Shown: positions 8,078 to 16,973 of the stretch, one piece after another
Layout: each line of letters starts with the position of its first letter
Numbering within the stretch: position 1 is the stretch's first letter
Notes under the pieces: model-generated
What the model saw: only the letters and a program-made list of their open reading frames with translations
Told to the model about the DNA's origin: nothing
Database searches by the model: none
Source: an uncultured Clostridia bacterium
Lineage (GTDB): Bacteria > Bacillota > Clostridia > TANB77 > CAG-508
Direction: 5' to 3'
Assembly: GCA_934119935.1 (NCBI GenBank)
Contig: CAKOSX010000002.1
Coordinates: forward strand, 62,001 to 126,000
Length of the DNA: 64,000 nucleotides
Made by a program: the position numbers and the translations under genes

Positions 8078-10273
8078 ATGTCGGAAAACGTAAATCACAC
8101 CATAGAAGAAGTATTAGAAAATGCAAAAAAATCTAATAGAAGAGCAGATTTAAAATTAATAAGAAGAGCATATGATTTTGCAAAATCTAAGCATGGAGAA
8201 CAGTTGAGAAGGTCTGGAGAACCATATATAATACATCCGGTTCAAGTTGCATATATATTGTCTACACTTGGACTCGATGAGAGCACTATTTGTGCTGCTC
8301 TTTTACATGATGTAATTGAAGATACAGATGTAACTTTGCAAGATTTGTCTAAGGAATTTTCACCAGAGATTGCAGAAATGGTTGATGGTGTTACAAAGCT
8401 TGGTAAATTAAATTATACGAGTGAACAAGAGCAACAAGTTGAAAACTACAGAAAAATGTTCTTGGCAATGGGAAAAGACATAAGGGTAATTCTTATTAAA
8501 TTAGCCGATAGACTTCATAACATGAGAACATTAAAATATTTGGCTAGGGACCGTCAAATTGCAAATGCAAGGGAGACAATGGACTTGTATGCTCCACTTG
8601 CAAACAGACTTGGTATGTATTCTTTAAAATGGGAACTAGAGGATTTATCGTTTAAATATTTATATCCAGAGGAATATAGAGAGCTTGTTGAAGGAATAGA
8701 CAAGAAGAGAGAAGAAAGATTGAAATTCATCGATCAGATTATGGACGAGATAAGAGTTCAATTAAAGAAGCAAAAAATAGAAGCGGAAATAACAGGTAGA
8801 GCAAAGCATTTATATAGTATTTTTAGAAAAATGCAGAGAGACAATAAGACTCTGGACCAGATTTATGATTTATTCGCATTAAGAATTATCGTAAATTCTG
8901 TAAAAGACTGTTATGCTGCATTAGGTGTCGTGCATGAGCTTTATAATCCAATGCCAGGAAGATTTAAGGATTATATCTCGGTTCCAAAACCTAACATGTA
9001 TCAATCTTTACATACTACTTTGATAGGTCCAAAAGGAACTCCATTCGAGGTACAGATTCGTACATGGGATATGCATAGGATAGCCGAATATGGTATTGCT
9101 GCACACTGGGCCTACAAAGAGGCAAGCTTCATGGGAGGCAAGAAGGCAAATGTAGTAGTAAATCAAGATAAATTATCTTGGTTAAGGGAAACACTTGAAT
9201 GGCAAAAAGACATGCAAGACCCACAAGAGTTCTTAAATACATTAAAAACTGAATTATTTGAAGATGAGGTTTATGTGTTTACTCCAAAGGGAAAAATTCA
9301 AGTATTACCAAGAGGAGCTACACCAATAGATTTTGCTTACAGTATTCACGAAGAAATAGGAAACCATATGACTGGCTGTAAGATAAACAGCAAGATGATG
9401 CCTATTGTAACAAAACTAAAAAATGGTGATATTGTAGAGATTATTACATCAGATAAATCTAAAGGACCAAGTAGAGATTGGCTTAAATTTATAAAAAGTA
9501 GTACAGCAAAGACTAGAATACAACAATGGTTCAAGAAGAATGAAAGAGTAGAAAACATTGCAAGAGGAAAAGACGCTTTAGAAAAAGAAGTAAAGAAAAT
9601 TGGAATGAGCTACCCAGAATTATTCAGACCAGAGTTTGTCGAGGCTGCACTTGAAAGATACAAATATAATAGTGCAGATGATATGTTCGCAAGTGTTGGA
9701 TTTGGAACAATTACAGCAAATAAAATAGTTTCAAGAGTACTTGAAGAATACAGAAAAGTTCATAAAGAAGAAAATCTAGAAGAAAAAATAGAAGAACTTA
9801 CAAAGGAAAAGACAAACAGCAAGCCATCAACAAGTGGTGTAATTGTAAAAGGAATAGACAACTGTCTAGTAAAACTATCAAAATGTTGTAACCCAGTACC
9901 AGGAGACGAAATTGTTGGATATATTACAAAAGGAAGAGGCGTATCTGTACATAGAAAAGACTGCAAGAACGTAAAAGACTTGGTATCTGAAGAAAACAGA
10001 ATGATAGATGTTTCATGGTACACAGACAAACCATCGAGCTATAATGTTGATGTTGTAGTATTTTCAAATGATAGAGATGGATTACTTGCAGACATAATTG
10101 CAACAATAACTGCAGAAAAAACACCTATAATGGCTGTATCATCAAAAGTATCTAAAGAAAGAATAGTATTAACAGAATTAACACTAGAAGTAAGCAATAT
10201 AGCACAATTGAACAGTGTTTTAAAAGCAATAAGAAAAGTAGACAGCGTATATGAAGTAAGAAGAAATAAATAA
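8078..10273 (+). CDS. relA: Bifunctional (p)ppGpp synthetase/hydrolase
   Basis: Makes and degrades the alarmone (p)ppGpp in the stringent response. The 731 residues show the full Rel layout: HD hydrolase domain with HDVIEDTD (about residue 76) and KLADRLHNMRT (about 141), the synthetase domain with RAKHLYSIFRKMQ and YQSLHT, a TGS domain (VFTPKGKIQVLPRGATPIDF), a Zn/RIS region with CCNPVPGDEIVGY, and a C-terminal ACT domain (VDVVVFSNDRDGLLADI). Intact HD residues suggest both activities. The order relA, MBL hydrolase, hisS is the common Firmicute arrangement. A separate small RelA/SpoT-fold gene lies at 30136. Confidence 0.96.
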   Translation: MSENVNHTIEEVLENAKKSNRRADLKLIRRAYDFAKSKHGEQLRRSGEPYIIHPVQVAYILSTLGLDESTICAALLHDVIEDTDVTLQDLSKEFSPEIAEMVDGVTKLGKLNYTSEQEQQVENYRKMFLAMGKDIRVILIKLADRLHNMRTLKYLARDRQIANARETMDLYAPLANRLGMYSLKWELEDLSFKYLYPEEYRELVEGIDKKREERLKFIDQIMDEIRVQLKKQKIEAEITGRAKHLYSIFRKMQRDNKTLDQIYDLFALRIIVNSVKDCYAALGVVHELYNPMPGRFKDYISVPKPNMYQSLHTTLIGPKGTPFEVQIRTWDMHRIAEYGIAAHWAYKEASFMGGKKANVVVNQDKLSWLRETLEWQKDMQDPQEFLNTLKTELFEDEVYVFTPKGKIQVLPRGATPIDFAYSIHEEIGNHMTGCKINSKMMPIVTKLKNGDIVEIITSDKSKGPSRDWLKFIKSSTAKTRIQQWFKKNERVENIARGKDALEKEVKKIGMSYPELFRPEFVEAALERYKYNSADDMFASVGFGTITANKIVSRVLEEYRKVHKEENLEEKIEELTKEKTNSKPSTSGVIVKGIDNCLVKLSKCCNPVPGDEIVGYITKGRGVSVHRKDCKNVKDLVSEENRMIDVSWYTDKPSSYNVDVVVFSNDRDGLLADIIATITAEKTPIMAVSSKVSKERIVLTELTLEVSNIAQLNSVLKAIRKVDSVYEVRRNK

Positions 10274-10335
10274 AACATATATGAAAAATATGACTTGCGT
10301 ATAAAACGAAGCCAAGGAATAAATAGGAGCAACAC

Positions 10336-10986
10336 ATGATTTTAAAAAGATTAAAAGTACAAACGACTTTAGGAGAAGCAACAAATTGTTACATAGTAGA
10401 AGACGAAGAAACAAAAGAAACGATGGTTATAGATCCAGGTGGAGAAGCAGATAAAATTGTAGAAATGATAGATATATTAGAGGCAAATGTAAAATACATT
10501 TATCTAACACATTGCCATGGAGACCACATTGGAGCCGTTTCGGAGGTAAAGAGCAAAAAAGGTGGAAAAATATTAATCCATAGAGACGATGCAGAAGGCT
10601 TAGATGACGAAAACATAAATTTAAGCGCATGCATTAACATGGGAGACATAGAGCTAGAACCAGATTCAAGAGTAGACGACGGAGATTTAATTCATGTTGG
10701 AAGTCTAGAATTTAGAGTAATACACACTCCAGGACACACAAAAGGTTCTACTTCGTTATATTGTGAAAAGGAAGGATTATTATTTTCGGGAGACACATTA
10801 TTTAGAGGAACTTGGGGAAGAACAGATTTACCAACTAGTTCGTTCGTACAAATAATAGACTCGATTACAAAAAAATTACTTGTATTACCAGACGAAACAA
10901 TAGTATATCCGGGGCATGGAAAATCTACATTAATAAAGGAAGAAAAGCCAATTTATCTAGAACTAAAACCTCGTCAAGAATGCTAA
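10336..10986 (+). CDS. Metallo-beta-lactamase-fold hydrolase (glyoxalase II-like, YqgX type)
   Basis: A 216-residue single-domain hydrolase. THCHGDH (about residues 57-63) is the HxHxDH metal motif; the other ligands are in HTPGHTKGS, FSGDTLF and YPGHG. Members are annotated as hydroxyacylglutathione hydrolase-like, but most Firmicute members have no proven glutathione substrate, so a general thioester or lactone hydrolase is the safer call. AGGAG precedes ATG 10336. The gene lies between relA and hisS, its usual place in Clostridia and Bacilli. Confidence 0.88.
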   Translation: MILKRLKVQTTLGEATNCYIVEDEETKETMVIDPGGEADKIVEMIDILEANVKYIYLTHCHGDHIGAVSEVKSKKGGKILIHRDDAEGLDDENINLSACINMGDIELEPDSRVDDGDLIHVGSLEFRVIHTPGHTKGSTSLYCEKEGLLFSGDTLFRGTWGRTDLPTSSFVQIIDSITKKLLVLPDETIVYPGHGKSTLIKEEKPIYLELKPRQEC

Positions 10987-10997
10987 AAACTAATTAC

Positions 10998-11113
10998 TGC
11001 ATTACCAATTTTAATTTTTTTAAACTTCGGTACGGCGCTCTTGGTCGGAGCTCCTTCGGACTCCTCAAAGGGCGAGCTTGACCTTGTTTTGCAAAAATGA
11101 AAATTGGCATGCA
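10998..11113. repeat. Inverted-arm repeat element, copy A (tandem pair with copy B)
   Basis: About 116 bp. The ends are complementary (left TGCATTACCAATTTTAATTT, right AAAATGAAAATTGGCATGCA, few mismatches). The core (11021-11092) contains GGTCGGAGCTCC and GGACTCCTCAAAGGGCGAGC and differs from copy B at two bases. No open coding frame with a ribosome binding site was seen. Confidence 0.75.
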
Positions 11114-11130
11114 ATATAAAGGTATAAATA

Positions 11131-11234
11131 GCCAATTTAAATTTTTTTAAACTTTGGTACGGCGTTCTTGGTCGGAGCTCCTTCGGACTCCTCAAAGGGC
11201 GAGCTTGACCTTGTTTTGCAAAAATGAAAATTGG
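11131..11234. repeat. Inverted-arm repeat element, copy B
   Basis: Second copy, offset by 127 bp from copy A, with the same arms (CCAATTT...AAAATTGG) and a nearly identical core. Together copies A and B fill the 304-bp gap between the MBL hydrolase gene and hisS. Confidence 0.75.
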
Positions 11235-11290
11235 TAATGCAATAAATCTAAATTTTAATTTTGCCGTTTTGAGGCGAGAAAGGAGAAAAT

Positions 11291-12658
11291 ATGGGAAAGA
11301 CAGAACCAAGAACTCTACCGGGTTTTATGGAACTTTTGCCAAGTGAGCAGATTTTATTTGATGATATGAAGCAGAAGATTGAAAAGTCGTATCAAAAGTT
11401 TGGATTTTTGCCAATAGATACGCCTATAATTGAGTATGCTGAAGTATTGCTTGCAAAGGCTGGTGGAGAAACAGAAAAGCAAATATACAGATTTGAAAAA
11501 GGTGATACGGATTTAGCTTTAAGGTTTGATTTAACTGTACCACTTGCAAAATATGTAGCAAAAAATTATGGAAATTTAAGTTTTCCGTTTAGAAGATATC
11601 AAATAGGAAAAGTATATAGAGGCGAAAAAGCGCAAAAAGGAAGATATAGAGAGTTTTATCAATGTGACATAGATATAATTGGAGATGAAACTCTAGACAT
11701 TATAAATGATGCAGAGCTTCCGGCTGTAATTTACTCAACTTTTAGAACTTTAGGATTTGAGAATTTTACAATAAAAATAAATAACAGAAAAATTCTAAAT
11801 GGCTTATTTGAAGGGATTGGCCAAAAAGATAAATCTGTAGAAATCTTAAGAATAATCGATAAAATAGATAAAATTGGAGAGCAAGCTGTAAGAAAAGAAA
11901 TAGCTGAGCTTGGAGTAGACGAAAAAATAGTAAATACAATAATAGATTTTATAAGAATAGACGGAAGTGCAGACGAAAAGATAGAAAAACTTGAAAAAAT
12001 GGACTTATATAGTGCAAATATTGTGGAAAACGATAATCAAAATGCAGAAAATATGACAAATGCAATATTTACAAAAGGCGTAAATGAGTTAAAAGAAGTA
12101 GTTGAAAATATTAGATTATTTGGAGTGCCAGATAAAAACTTTACAGTTGATCTTACGATAGCAAGAGGTTTAGATTATTATACAGGAACTGTATATGAAA
12201 CATTCTTAAATGACTATAGAGAAATTGGAAGTGTTTGCTCTGGAGGAAGATATGAAAATTTAGCAGAAAATTACACAGATAGAAAACTTCCAGGAGTTGG
12301 TGTATCAATAGGTCTAACAAGATTATTCTACAAATTAAATGAATTAAATTTAATTAAAGCAGATAAAAAATCAATTTCTGATGTATTAATAATTCCAATG
12401 ACAGAAAATAAAAAAATTCCATTAGAATTAGCAACAAATTTAAGAAATATAGGTATAAATACAGAAATATATTTGAATAATAAAAAAATAAAAGCAAAAA
12501 TGAAATATGCAGACAAGCTTGAAATTCCATATGTAATAGTAATTGGCGATGATGAAATTGCAAACAATACAGTAAAAGTAAAAAATATGGAAACAGGAGA
12601 AGAAAAATCAACAGATTTTAATGCAGAAAGCGTTAAAAAAGTGATAAAAGGAGAATAA
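11291..12658 (+). CDS. hisS: Histidyl-tRNA synthetase
   Basis: Charges tRNA-His. The 455-residue class II synthetase shows motif 1 near TPIIEYAEVL, motif 2 FRRYQIGKVYRGEKAQKGRY followed by EFYQCDIDIIG, and the HisRS-specific signature ARGLDYYTGTVYE. The anticodon-binding domain is at about 365-455. It starts TEPRTLPGFMELLP and is somewhat longer than the roughly 420-residue Bacillus type. AAAGGAG precedes ATG 11291. The next gene begins 4 bp after the hisS stop, so they form an operon. Confidence 0.95.
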   Translation: MGKTEPRTLPGFMELLPSEQILFDDMKQKIEKSYQKFGFLPIDTPIIEYAEVLLAKAGGETEKQIYRFEKGDTDLALRFDLTVPLAKYVAKNYGNLSFPFRRYQIGKVYRGEKAQKGRYREFYQCDIDIIGDETLDIINDAELPAVIYSTFRTLGFENFTIKINNRKILNGLFEGIGQKDKSVEILRIIDKIDKIGEQAVRKEIAELGVDEKIVNTIIDFIRIDGSADEKIEKLEKMDLYSANIVENDNQNAENMTNAIFTKGVNELKEVVENIRLFGVPDKNFTVDLTIARGLDYYTGTVYETFLNDYREIGSVCSGGRYENLAENYTDRKLPGVGVSIGLTRLFYKLNELNLIKADKKSISDVLIIPMTENKKIPLELATNLRNIGINTEIYLNNKKIKAKMKYADKLEIPYVIVIGDDEIANNTVKVKNMETGEEKSTDFNAESVKKVIKGE

Positions 12659-12662
12659 AAAG

Positions 12663-14012
12663 ATGAAAAATAAAAAAGTTTTAATTGTAATAATAGTATT
12701 ATTGATTATATTAACTGTTTGCGGAGGTGCTTTCGCCTATGTGTACTTTGCAACAGATTTATTAAAAAGTAATTCACAAATGTTTTCTAAATATGGAACC
12801 ATGTTAAATATGGAATTATATAATTTCTTTTATGATGAAAACATAAAAACGTATTATACAAATAAGTCAGCCAATAATTATGAAAATACTGGAGCATTAA
12901 AAATAAAGTCGGATGGAAATACAGATGTTAATACAGATTTAAACCTTACTTTTAAAGGGGCAACAGACATAGATAATGATAATTTTGAACAAGAAATAAC
13001 TATTAACTATTCGGATTCTGAAAAATTTGCATTTAAATTTGTAAAAAATAATCAGATGATTGCACTTGGCTCTGATGAAGTTGCTAATAAATATGTAGGA
13101 ATAAAAAACGAAAATTTAAGTGATTTGTCTAACAAATTAGGACTAGGAGAAGGTATAGAAATTCCAGATAGTATAGAATTAAATAAATCTGAAATGACAA
13201 TTCAAGATGTTAGAAGCTTGGTAATCAAATATATAGGAAAATTGGCAGGACAACTTTCAGAGTCAAATTTCTCAAAGAATAATAATACATCATACACATT
13301 AACAATTGAAAAAGATAATTTAAAAAATATTATAATATATTGCTTGAATGAGGCTAAGAATGATTCGGAAATTATTGAAATGTTGGGAATGAGTAACGAT
13401 ATATCTAAATACCAAGATAATATTGATCAAGCAATTAATAAATTAAATGAGCAAGATTTTTCGAATATATCTATCAAAATGACATTAACAAATACTGAAA
13501 ATGGTGGAGAAGCTGATGTTGAGATAAACACAGATGGATATAGTTCAAAATCTTCTATAATATTAGAACAAGGAAATAACATAAAAATAAAACAAACAAC
13601 TACTTCATATGCATCAAATGTAATTACAGAAGAAACAACTTCTACTTCAAAGGAAACAGTATATACAATATCTAAAGAAGAATCTGCAAGCAAGAGCAAA
13701 TACACAATAACAAGTATACAAGACAATGATTCACTTGAAATTGGGTTCGAATTAGATAATATTTCTAATAATGGCGCAACTGAAAAAGTTTATGTAACAT
13801 ATGATGCTGATGATGCTAAATTTGATGCAGAATATAATAATGCAATAACATTTAAAGATGTAACGGTTACGGAATTAAATGGTAATAACAGTATTGCATT
13901 AAACGATTACAACCAAGAAGAATTAGGAATCCTGCTGCAGCAACTATTTATACAAACTATTACTGTAAATTCTCAGAAAATGCAAAATGCATATGGTGTT
14001 AGTTTGTTTTAA
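12663..14012 (+). CDS. Membrane-anchored hypothetical protein
   Basis: 449 residues, not recognised. One N-terminal hydrophobic helix (about residues 5-28, KVLIVIIVLLIILTVCGGAF) acts as a signal anchor or uncleaved signal. The rest is predicted extracytoplasmic and is rich in Asn, Ser, Thr and acidic residues, with repeated amphipathic beta-like stretches. No catalytic motif is visible. Its ribosome binding site (AAAAGGAG) lies within the end of hisS, with 4 bp between genes, so it is translated from the hisS transcript. A bidirectional terminator follows. Confidence 0.75.
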   Translation: MKNKKVLIVIIVLLIILTVCGGAFAYVYFATDLLKSNSQMFSKYGTMLNMELYNFFYDENIKTYYTNKSANNYENTGALKIKSDGNTDVNTDLNLTFKGATDIDNDNFEQEITINYSDSEKFAFKFVKNNQMIALGSDEVANKYVGIKNENLSDLSNKLGLGEGIEIPDSIELNKSEMTIQDVRSLVIKYIGKLAGQLSESNFSKNNNTSYTLTIEKDNLKNIIIYCLNEAKNDSEIIEMLGMSNDISKYQDNIDQAINKLNEQDFSNISIKMTLTNTENGGEADVEINTDGYSSKSSIILEQGNNIKIKQTTTSYASNVITEETTSTSKETVYTISKEESASKSKYTITSIQDNDSLEIGFELDNISNNGATEKVYVTYDADDAKFDAEYNNAITFKDVTVTELNGNNSIALNDYNQEELGILLQQLFIQTITVNSQKMQNAYGVSLF

Positions 14013-14034
14013 TGAGTAAAAACTATAACAAATT

Positions 14035-14077
14035 AAAAAATTCATTACGAAGTTATATATCGTAATGAATTTTTTTT
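14035..14077. terminator. Bidirectional terminator between the hypothetical gene and spoIIP
   Basis: Perfect 16-bp stem AAAAAATTCATTACGA / TCGTAATGAATTTTTT; T-rich on both strands, between convergent genes. Confidence 0.85.
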
Positions 14078-14104
14078 ATAAGTATTAAGAAAAAATCTGT
14101 TGTA

Positions 14105-15226
14105 CTAATTTTGAATCAAAGAAAGAACTTTTGCTAAATATTTCATACTAGCCATAGATTGTTCTAGGGTATTTCCTGTTGCACCAACTTCTATTATACA
14201 AGCGGCTTTTCCTAATTGTTGGTTGTATCTGCTGTTTCGTAATAGGATAGGCCTAAATAAACCAGGGTATAATTCATTTGCTTTCTGTTGTACTTTTATT
14301 GCAAATTGTAAATTCTTTTGCCAATCAGGATGCTCTAGTCCACCTCCATCGGTTCCAATTACAAACATCAATTGAGAAACGACTTCATCTCCAATTTTTA
14401 CAGATGGAGCATATGAAGTATCGGCAATAGCGTCTCTATGTAAATCTATAATAATATCTGTATTTGAATGTGAAATAAGTAAATTTTCAATTGTTGCCAT
14501 AGACCTACCATATGAACCAGAATATGATGGATAATCGTGGTAAGTATTGTCATGTGTAACGGTAAAACCATAGGAGGTGAGTTGGTCAGAAAGAGAGTTC
14601 CCAACACGAACTACAGAATAGTTTAGGTCTGTGGTTCTAAAAGTACCGCTCTCCTCATAAGAGAAATTTTCAGTAGGAGTATAACTTTCGCATGTATGGG
14701 TATGAAAAATAATAACATTGGATGTATTAATTTCTAAATTATCATAATTTAACATATCGTCAGTTAAAGTGTAATTTGTGCCATTTTTAATCTCTACGCC
14801 TCGATAATCATTTGTAAATTTGTTTGGAACATTTGATGCAATAACTTGAGTTTCAAGATTTGTGCCAACATGCTCAACATTTGTATTATTATCAGTGTTT
14901 TCTGACGCAATTACAGGAGTATCAGAAGAAGGTTCTTCATTTTCGTGTGTAGCAAGTTCAATAGAAGACATTATAGGAAGCTGTGAATTAAGTAAAAATT
15001 GTAATGGGCTTTTTGATTCAATATAGGAAGTCTCTATTGCTGGAAAATCTGAATTGTTTGCTATACCTATGCCTGGAATAGTTTTACTTAGAATAAAAGG
15101 AGAAAAGGCAAATTTACTTAAGTAAGATGGTAAGTTCTGCATAAAATAAATTGTACAGATTACAATAAATAAATAGAGTAGGCATTTTAGAATTTTTTTT
15201 ATGTTTATAACGGCTACGTTTAGCAT
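14105..15226 (-). CDS. spoIIP: Stage II sporulation protein P
   Basis: Cell-wall amidase/endopeptidase of the SpoIID-SpoIIM-SpoIIP engulfment machine, acting in the mother cell. The 373-residue product has an N-terminal membrane anchor (CLLYLFIVICTIYFMQNLPS), a variable linker, and the SpoIIP domain: HTHTCESYTP (zinc-type His), IIDLHRDA and ACIIEVGATGNTLEQS, where the Glu is the expected catalytic residue. AAGGAG lies 6 nt before the ATG. A sigma-E-like promoter is visible upstream. Marks the organism as a spore former or a recent descendant of one. Confidence 0.93.
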   Translation of the reverse strand: MLNVAVINIKKILKCLLYLFIVICTIYFMQNLPSYLSKFAFSPFILSKTIPGIGIANNSDFPAIETSYIESKSPLQFLLNSQLPIMSSIELATHENEEPSSDTPVIASENTDNNTNVEHVGTNLETQVIASNVPNKFTNDYRGVEIKNGTNYTLTDDMLNYDNLEINTSNVIIFHTHTCESYTPTENFSYEESGTFRTTDLNYSVVRVGNSLSDQLTSYGFTVTHDNTYHDYPSYSGSYGRSMATIENLLISHSNTDIIIDLHRDAIADTSYAPSVKIGDEVVSQLMFVIGTDGGGLEHPDWQKNLQFAIKVQQKANELYPGLFRPILLRNSRYNQQLGKAACIIEVGATGNTLEQSMASMKYLAKVLSLIQN

Positions 15227-15274
15227 GTGAATCTCCTTAATTATATTTTTTAATAAGGCTTGTCGCCTATAATA

Positions 15275-15302
15275 AATGTATGCAAGTATTACAAAAATAT
15301 TA
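15275..15302 (-). promoter_or_regulatory. Sigma-E-like promoter of spoIIP
   Basis: On the minus strand: TAATATT (15302-15296), 13-nt gap, CATACATT (15282-15275). CATACAHT is the mother-cell sigma-E -10 consensus, and spoIIP is sigma-E controlled in Bacillus subtilis. Confidence 0.5.
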
Positions 15303-15311
15303 CTAAAACAC

Positions 15312-15340
15312 TTGAAACAAATGAAAAATTAATATATTAT
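15312..15340 (+). promoter_or_regulatory. Promoter of pgi
   Basis: TTGAAA (15312-15317), 17-bp spacer, TATTAT (15335-15340). Confidence 0.65.
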
Positions 15341-15377
15341 AAGTACTGTAAATATAATAAACAAAGGAGTGAATGAT

Positions 15378-16688
15378 ATGGTAGGAATAAAATTGGATAT
15401 TAAAAATTCAGGTGTGGCTGAAGAAGATATTTTTAAGTATGGAAAAGAAGTTGCTAAAATTCACGATAAACTACATGAGAAAAAAGACGATGAAAAAGAA
15501 TTTTTAGGATGGCTAGAACTACCAACAAAATATAATAAAAAAGAATTTAAAAAAATAAAAGAATGTGCACAAAGAATACAAAAAAATTCAGATGTATTGC
15601 TTGTAATAGGAATTGGTGGATCATATTTAGGTGCTAGAGCAGTTACAGAGGCTTTAACAAACTCTTTTTATAATTTGCAGGATAAAAAGATTAGAAAATT
15701 ACCACAAATAATATATGTTGGAAATAATTTAAGCTCAAATTATATAAACGATGTAATAGAATTAATCAGTGACAAAGATTTTTCTATAAATGTAATTTCA
15801 AAATCTGGAACCACGACCGAACCTGCTATTGCATTTAGAGTATTTAGAGAATTATTAGAAGCTAAGTATGATTTAGAGGAGGCTAGAAGCAGAATTTATG
15901 TCACAACTGACAAAGAAAAAGGAGCATTAAAGCAATTAGCAGACAAAGAAAAATATGAAACATTTGTTATACCAGATAATGTTGGTGGTAGATATTCCGT
16001 TTTAACTGCAGTCGGACTTTTGCCAATTGCTGTAGCTGGTATAGACATAGATAAACTTATGAAAGGTGCGAGATTTGCACAAGATAAGTATTGTGACTCT
16101 GATTTAAAATATAATGAGTGTTACAAATATGCTGTGGTCAGAAATATTTTGTACAAACAGGACAAAAATATTGAAATATTGGCTAATTATGAACCAAAGA
16201 TGCATTATATGACAGAGTGGTGGAAACAACTATATGGAGAAAGTGAAGGAAAAAATGGCAAAGGAATATTCCCAACTGGGGTTGACTTCACAACAGATCT
16301 ACACTCATTAGGACAATATATTCAAGAAGGAAGAAGAAATTTATTTGAAACAGTAATACGAATAGAAAGACCTGAGACTAACATCTCTATTAACATAGAT
16401 GAAGATGATTTAGATGGGTTAAATTATTTGGCTGGTAAATCATTAGACTTTGTTAATAAAAAAGCCATGGAAGGCACAATAGAAGCACATGTGGATGGAG
16501 GAGTACCAAACATATTGATTACTATACAAGAGCTAAATGAAGAAATGGTTGGTCAATTAATATATTTCTTCGAACTTGCATGTGCAATGTCTGGTTCAAT
16601 ACTTGGAGTAAATCCATTCAATCAACCAGGAGTTGAAAAATACAAGAAAAACATGTTTAGATTACTAGGAAAACCAACTAAAAAATAG
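15378..16688 (+). CDS. pgi: Glucose-6-phosphate isomerase
   Basis: Interconverts glucose-6-phosphate and fructose-6-phosphate in glycolysis and gluconeogenesis. The 436-residue product is of the shorter Firmicute type: GIGGSYLGARAV, SKSGTTTEPAIAFR (phosphate binding), and YGESEGKNGKG with the catalytic Glu. AAAGGAG ends 8 nt before ATG 15378; the GTG at 15369 overlaps that site and is rejected. Monocistronic, between a divergent spoIIP and the T-box leader of thrS; the other glycolytic genes are grouped at 59-64 kb. Confidence 0.95.
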   Translation: MVGIKLDIKNSGVAEEDIFKYGKEVAKIHDKLHEKKDDEKEFLGWLELPTKYNKKEFKKIKECAQRIQKNSDVLLVIGIGGSYLGARAVTEALTNSFYNLQDKKIRKLPQIIYVGNNLSSNYINDVIELISDKDFSINVISKSGTTTEPAIAFRVFRELLEAKYDLEEARSRIYVTTDKEKGALKQLADKEKYETFVIPDNVGGRYSVLTAVGLLPIAVAGIDIDKLMKGARFAQDKYCDSDLKYNECYKYAVVRNILYKQDKNIEILANYEPKMHYMTEWWKQLYGESEGKNGKGIFPTGVDFTTDLHSLGQYIQEGRRNLFETVIRIERPETNISINIDEDDLDGLNYLAGKSLDFVNKKAMEGTIEAHVDGGVPNILITIQELNEEMVGQLIYFFELACAMSGSILGVNPFNQPGVEKYKKNMFRLLGKPTKK

Positions 16689-16697
16689 AAATTTGTA

Positions 16698-16726
16698 TTG
16701 ACATAACACAAAAAAAGTACTATTAT
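16698..16726 (+). promoter_or_regulatory. Promoter of the T-box/thrS transcript
   Basis: TTGACA (16698-16703), 17-bp spacer, TATTAT (16721-16726). Confidence 0.75.
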
Positions 16727-16734
16727 AAGAATAT

Positions 16735-16949
16735 GTAAATAGATAAGCAATGAGAAAAAGTAAAATAAAGGTTACTTTTAGAGAGGAATTGCCATAGGCT
16801 GAAAGCAATTCTAAGCAAACGTATTCGAAAAACTACCTCACAGAAAACTCTGGCGAAAGCTTGCTTAGTAAATTAAGTAAAAAATTAGGATGGAACCGTG
16901 CATATATGCACTCCTAAATGTTAAAAGCATTTGGGAGTGTTTTTGTTTT
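16735..16949 (+). ncRNA. T-box riboswitch leader of thrS
   Basis: Transcriptional attenuator that senses uncharged tRNA-Thr. The T-box is AGGATGGAACCGTG (16887-16900). The antiterminator TTAGGA...TCCTAA encloses the TGGAACC bulge and a GTGC/GCAC stem. The competing terminator is CACTCCTAAATG / CATTTGGGAGTG (16909-16939) followed by a T run. Stem I is marked by GAATTGC/GCAATTC at about 16787-16812, and the likely Thr specifier (ACT or ACC) lies in AAACTACCTC near 16830-16840. Specifier assignment is approximate. Confidence 0.9.
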
Positions 16950-16973
16950 CCAGATGCAAAAGGAGGATTTTTT

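Noticed and set aside
16890..16973. N-terminal extension of thrS beginning at 16890
   Set aside because: This stretch is the T-box antiterminator and terminator; the true ATG at 16974 has its own AAAAGGAGG.
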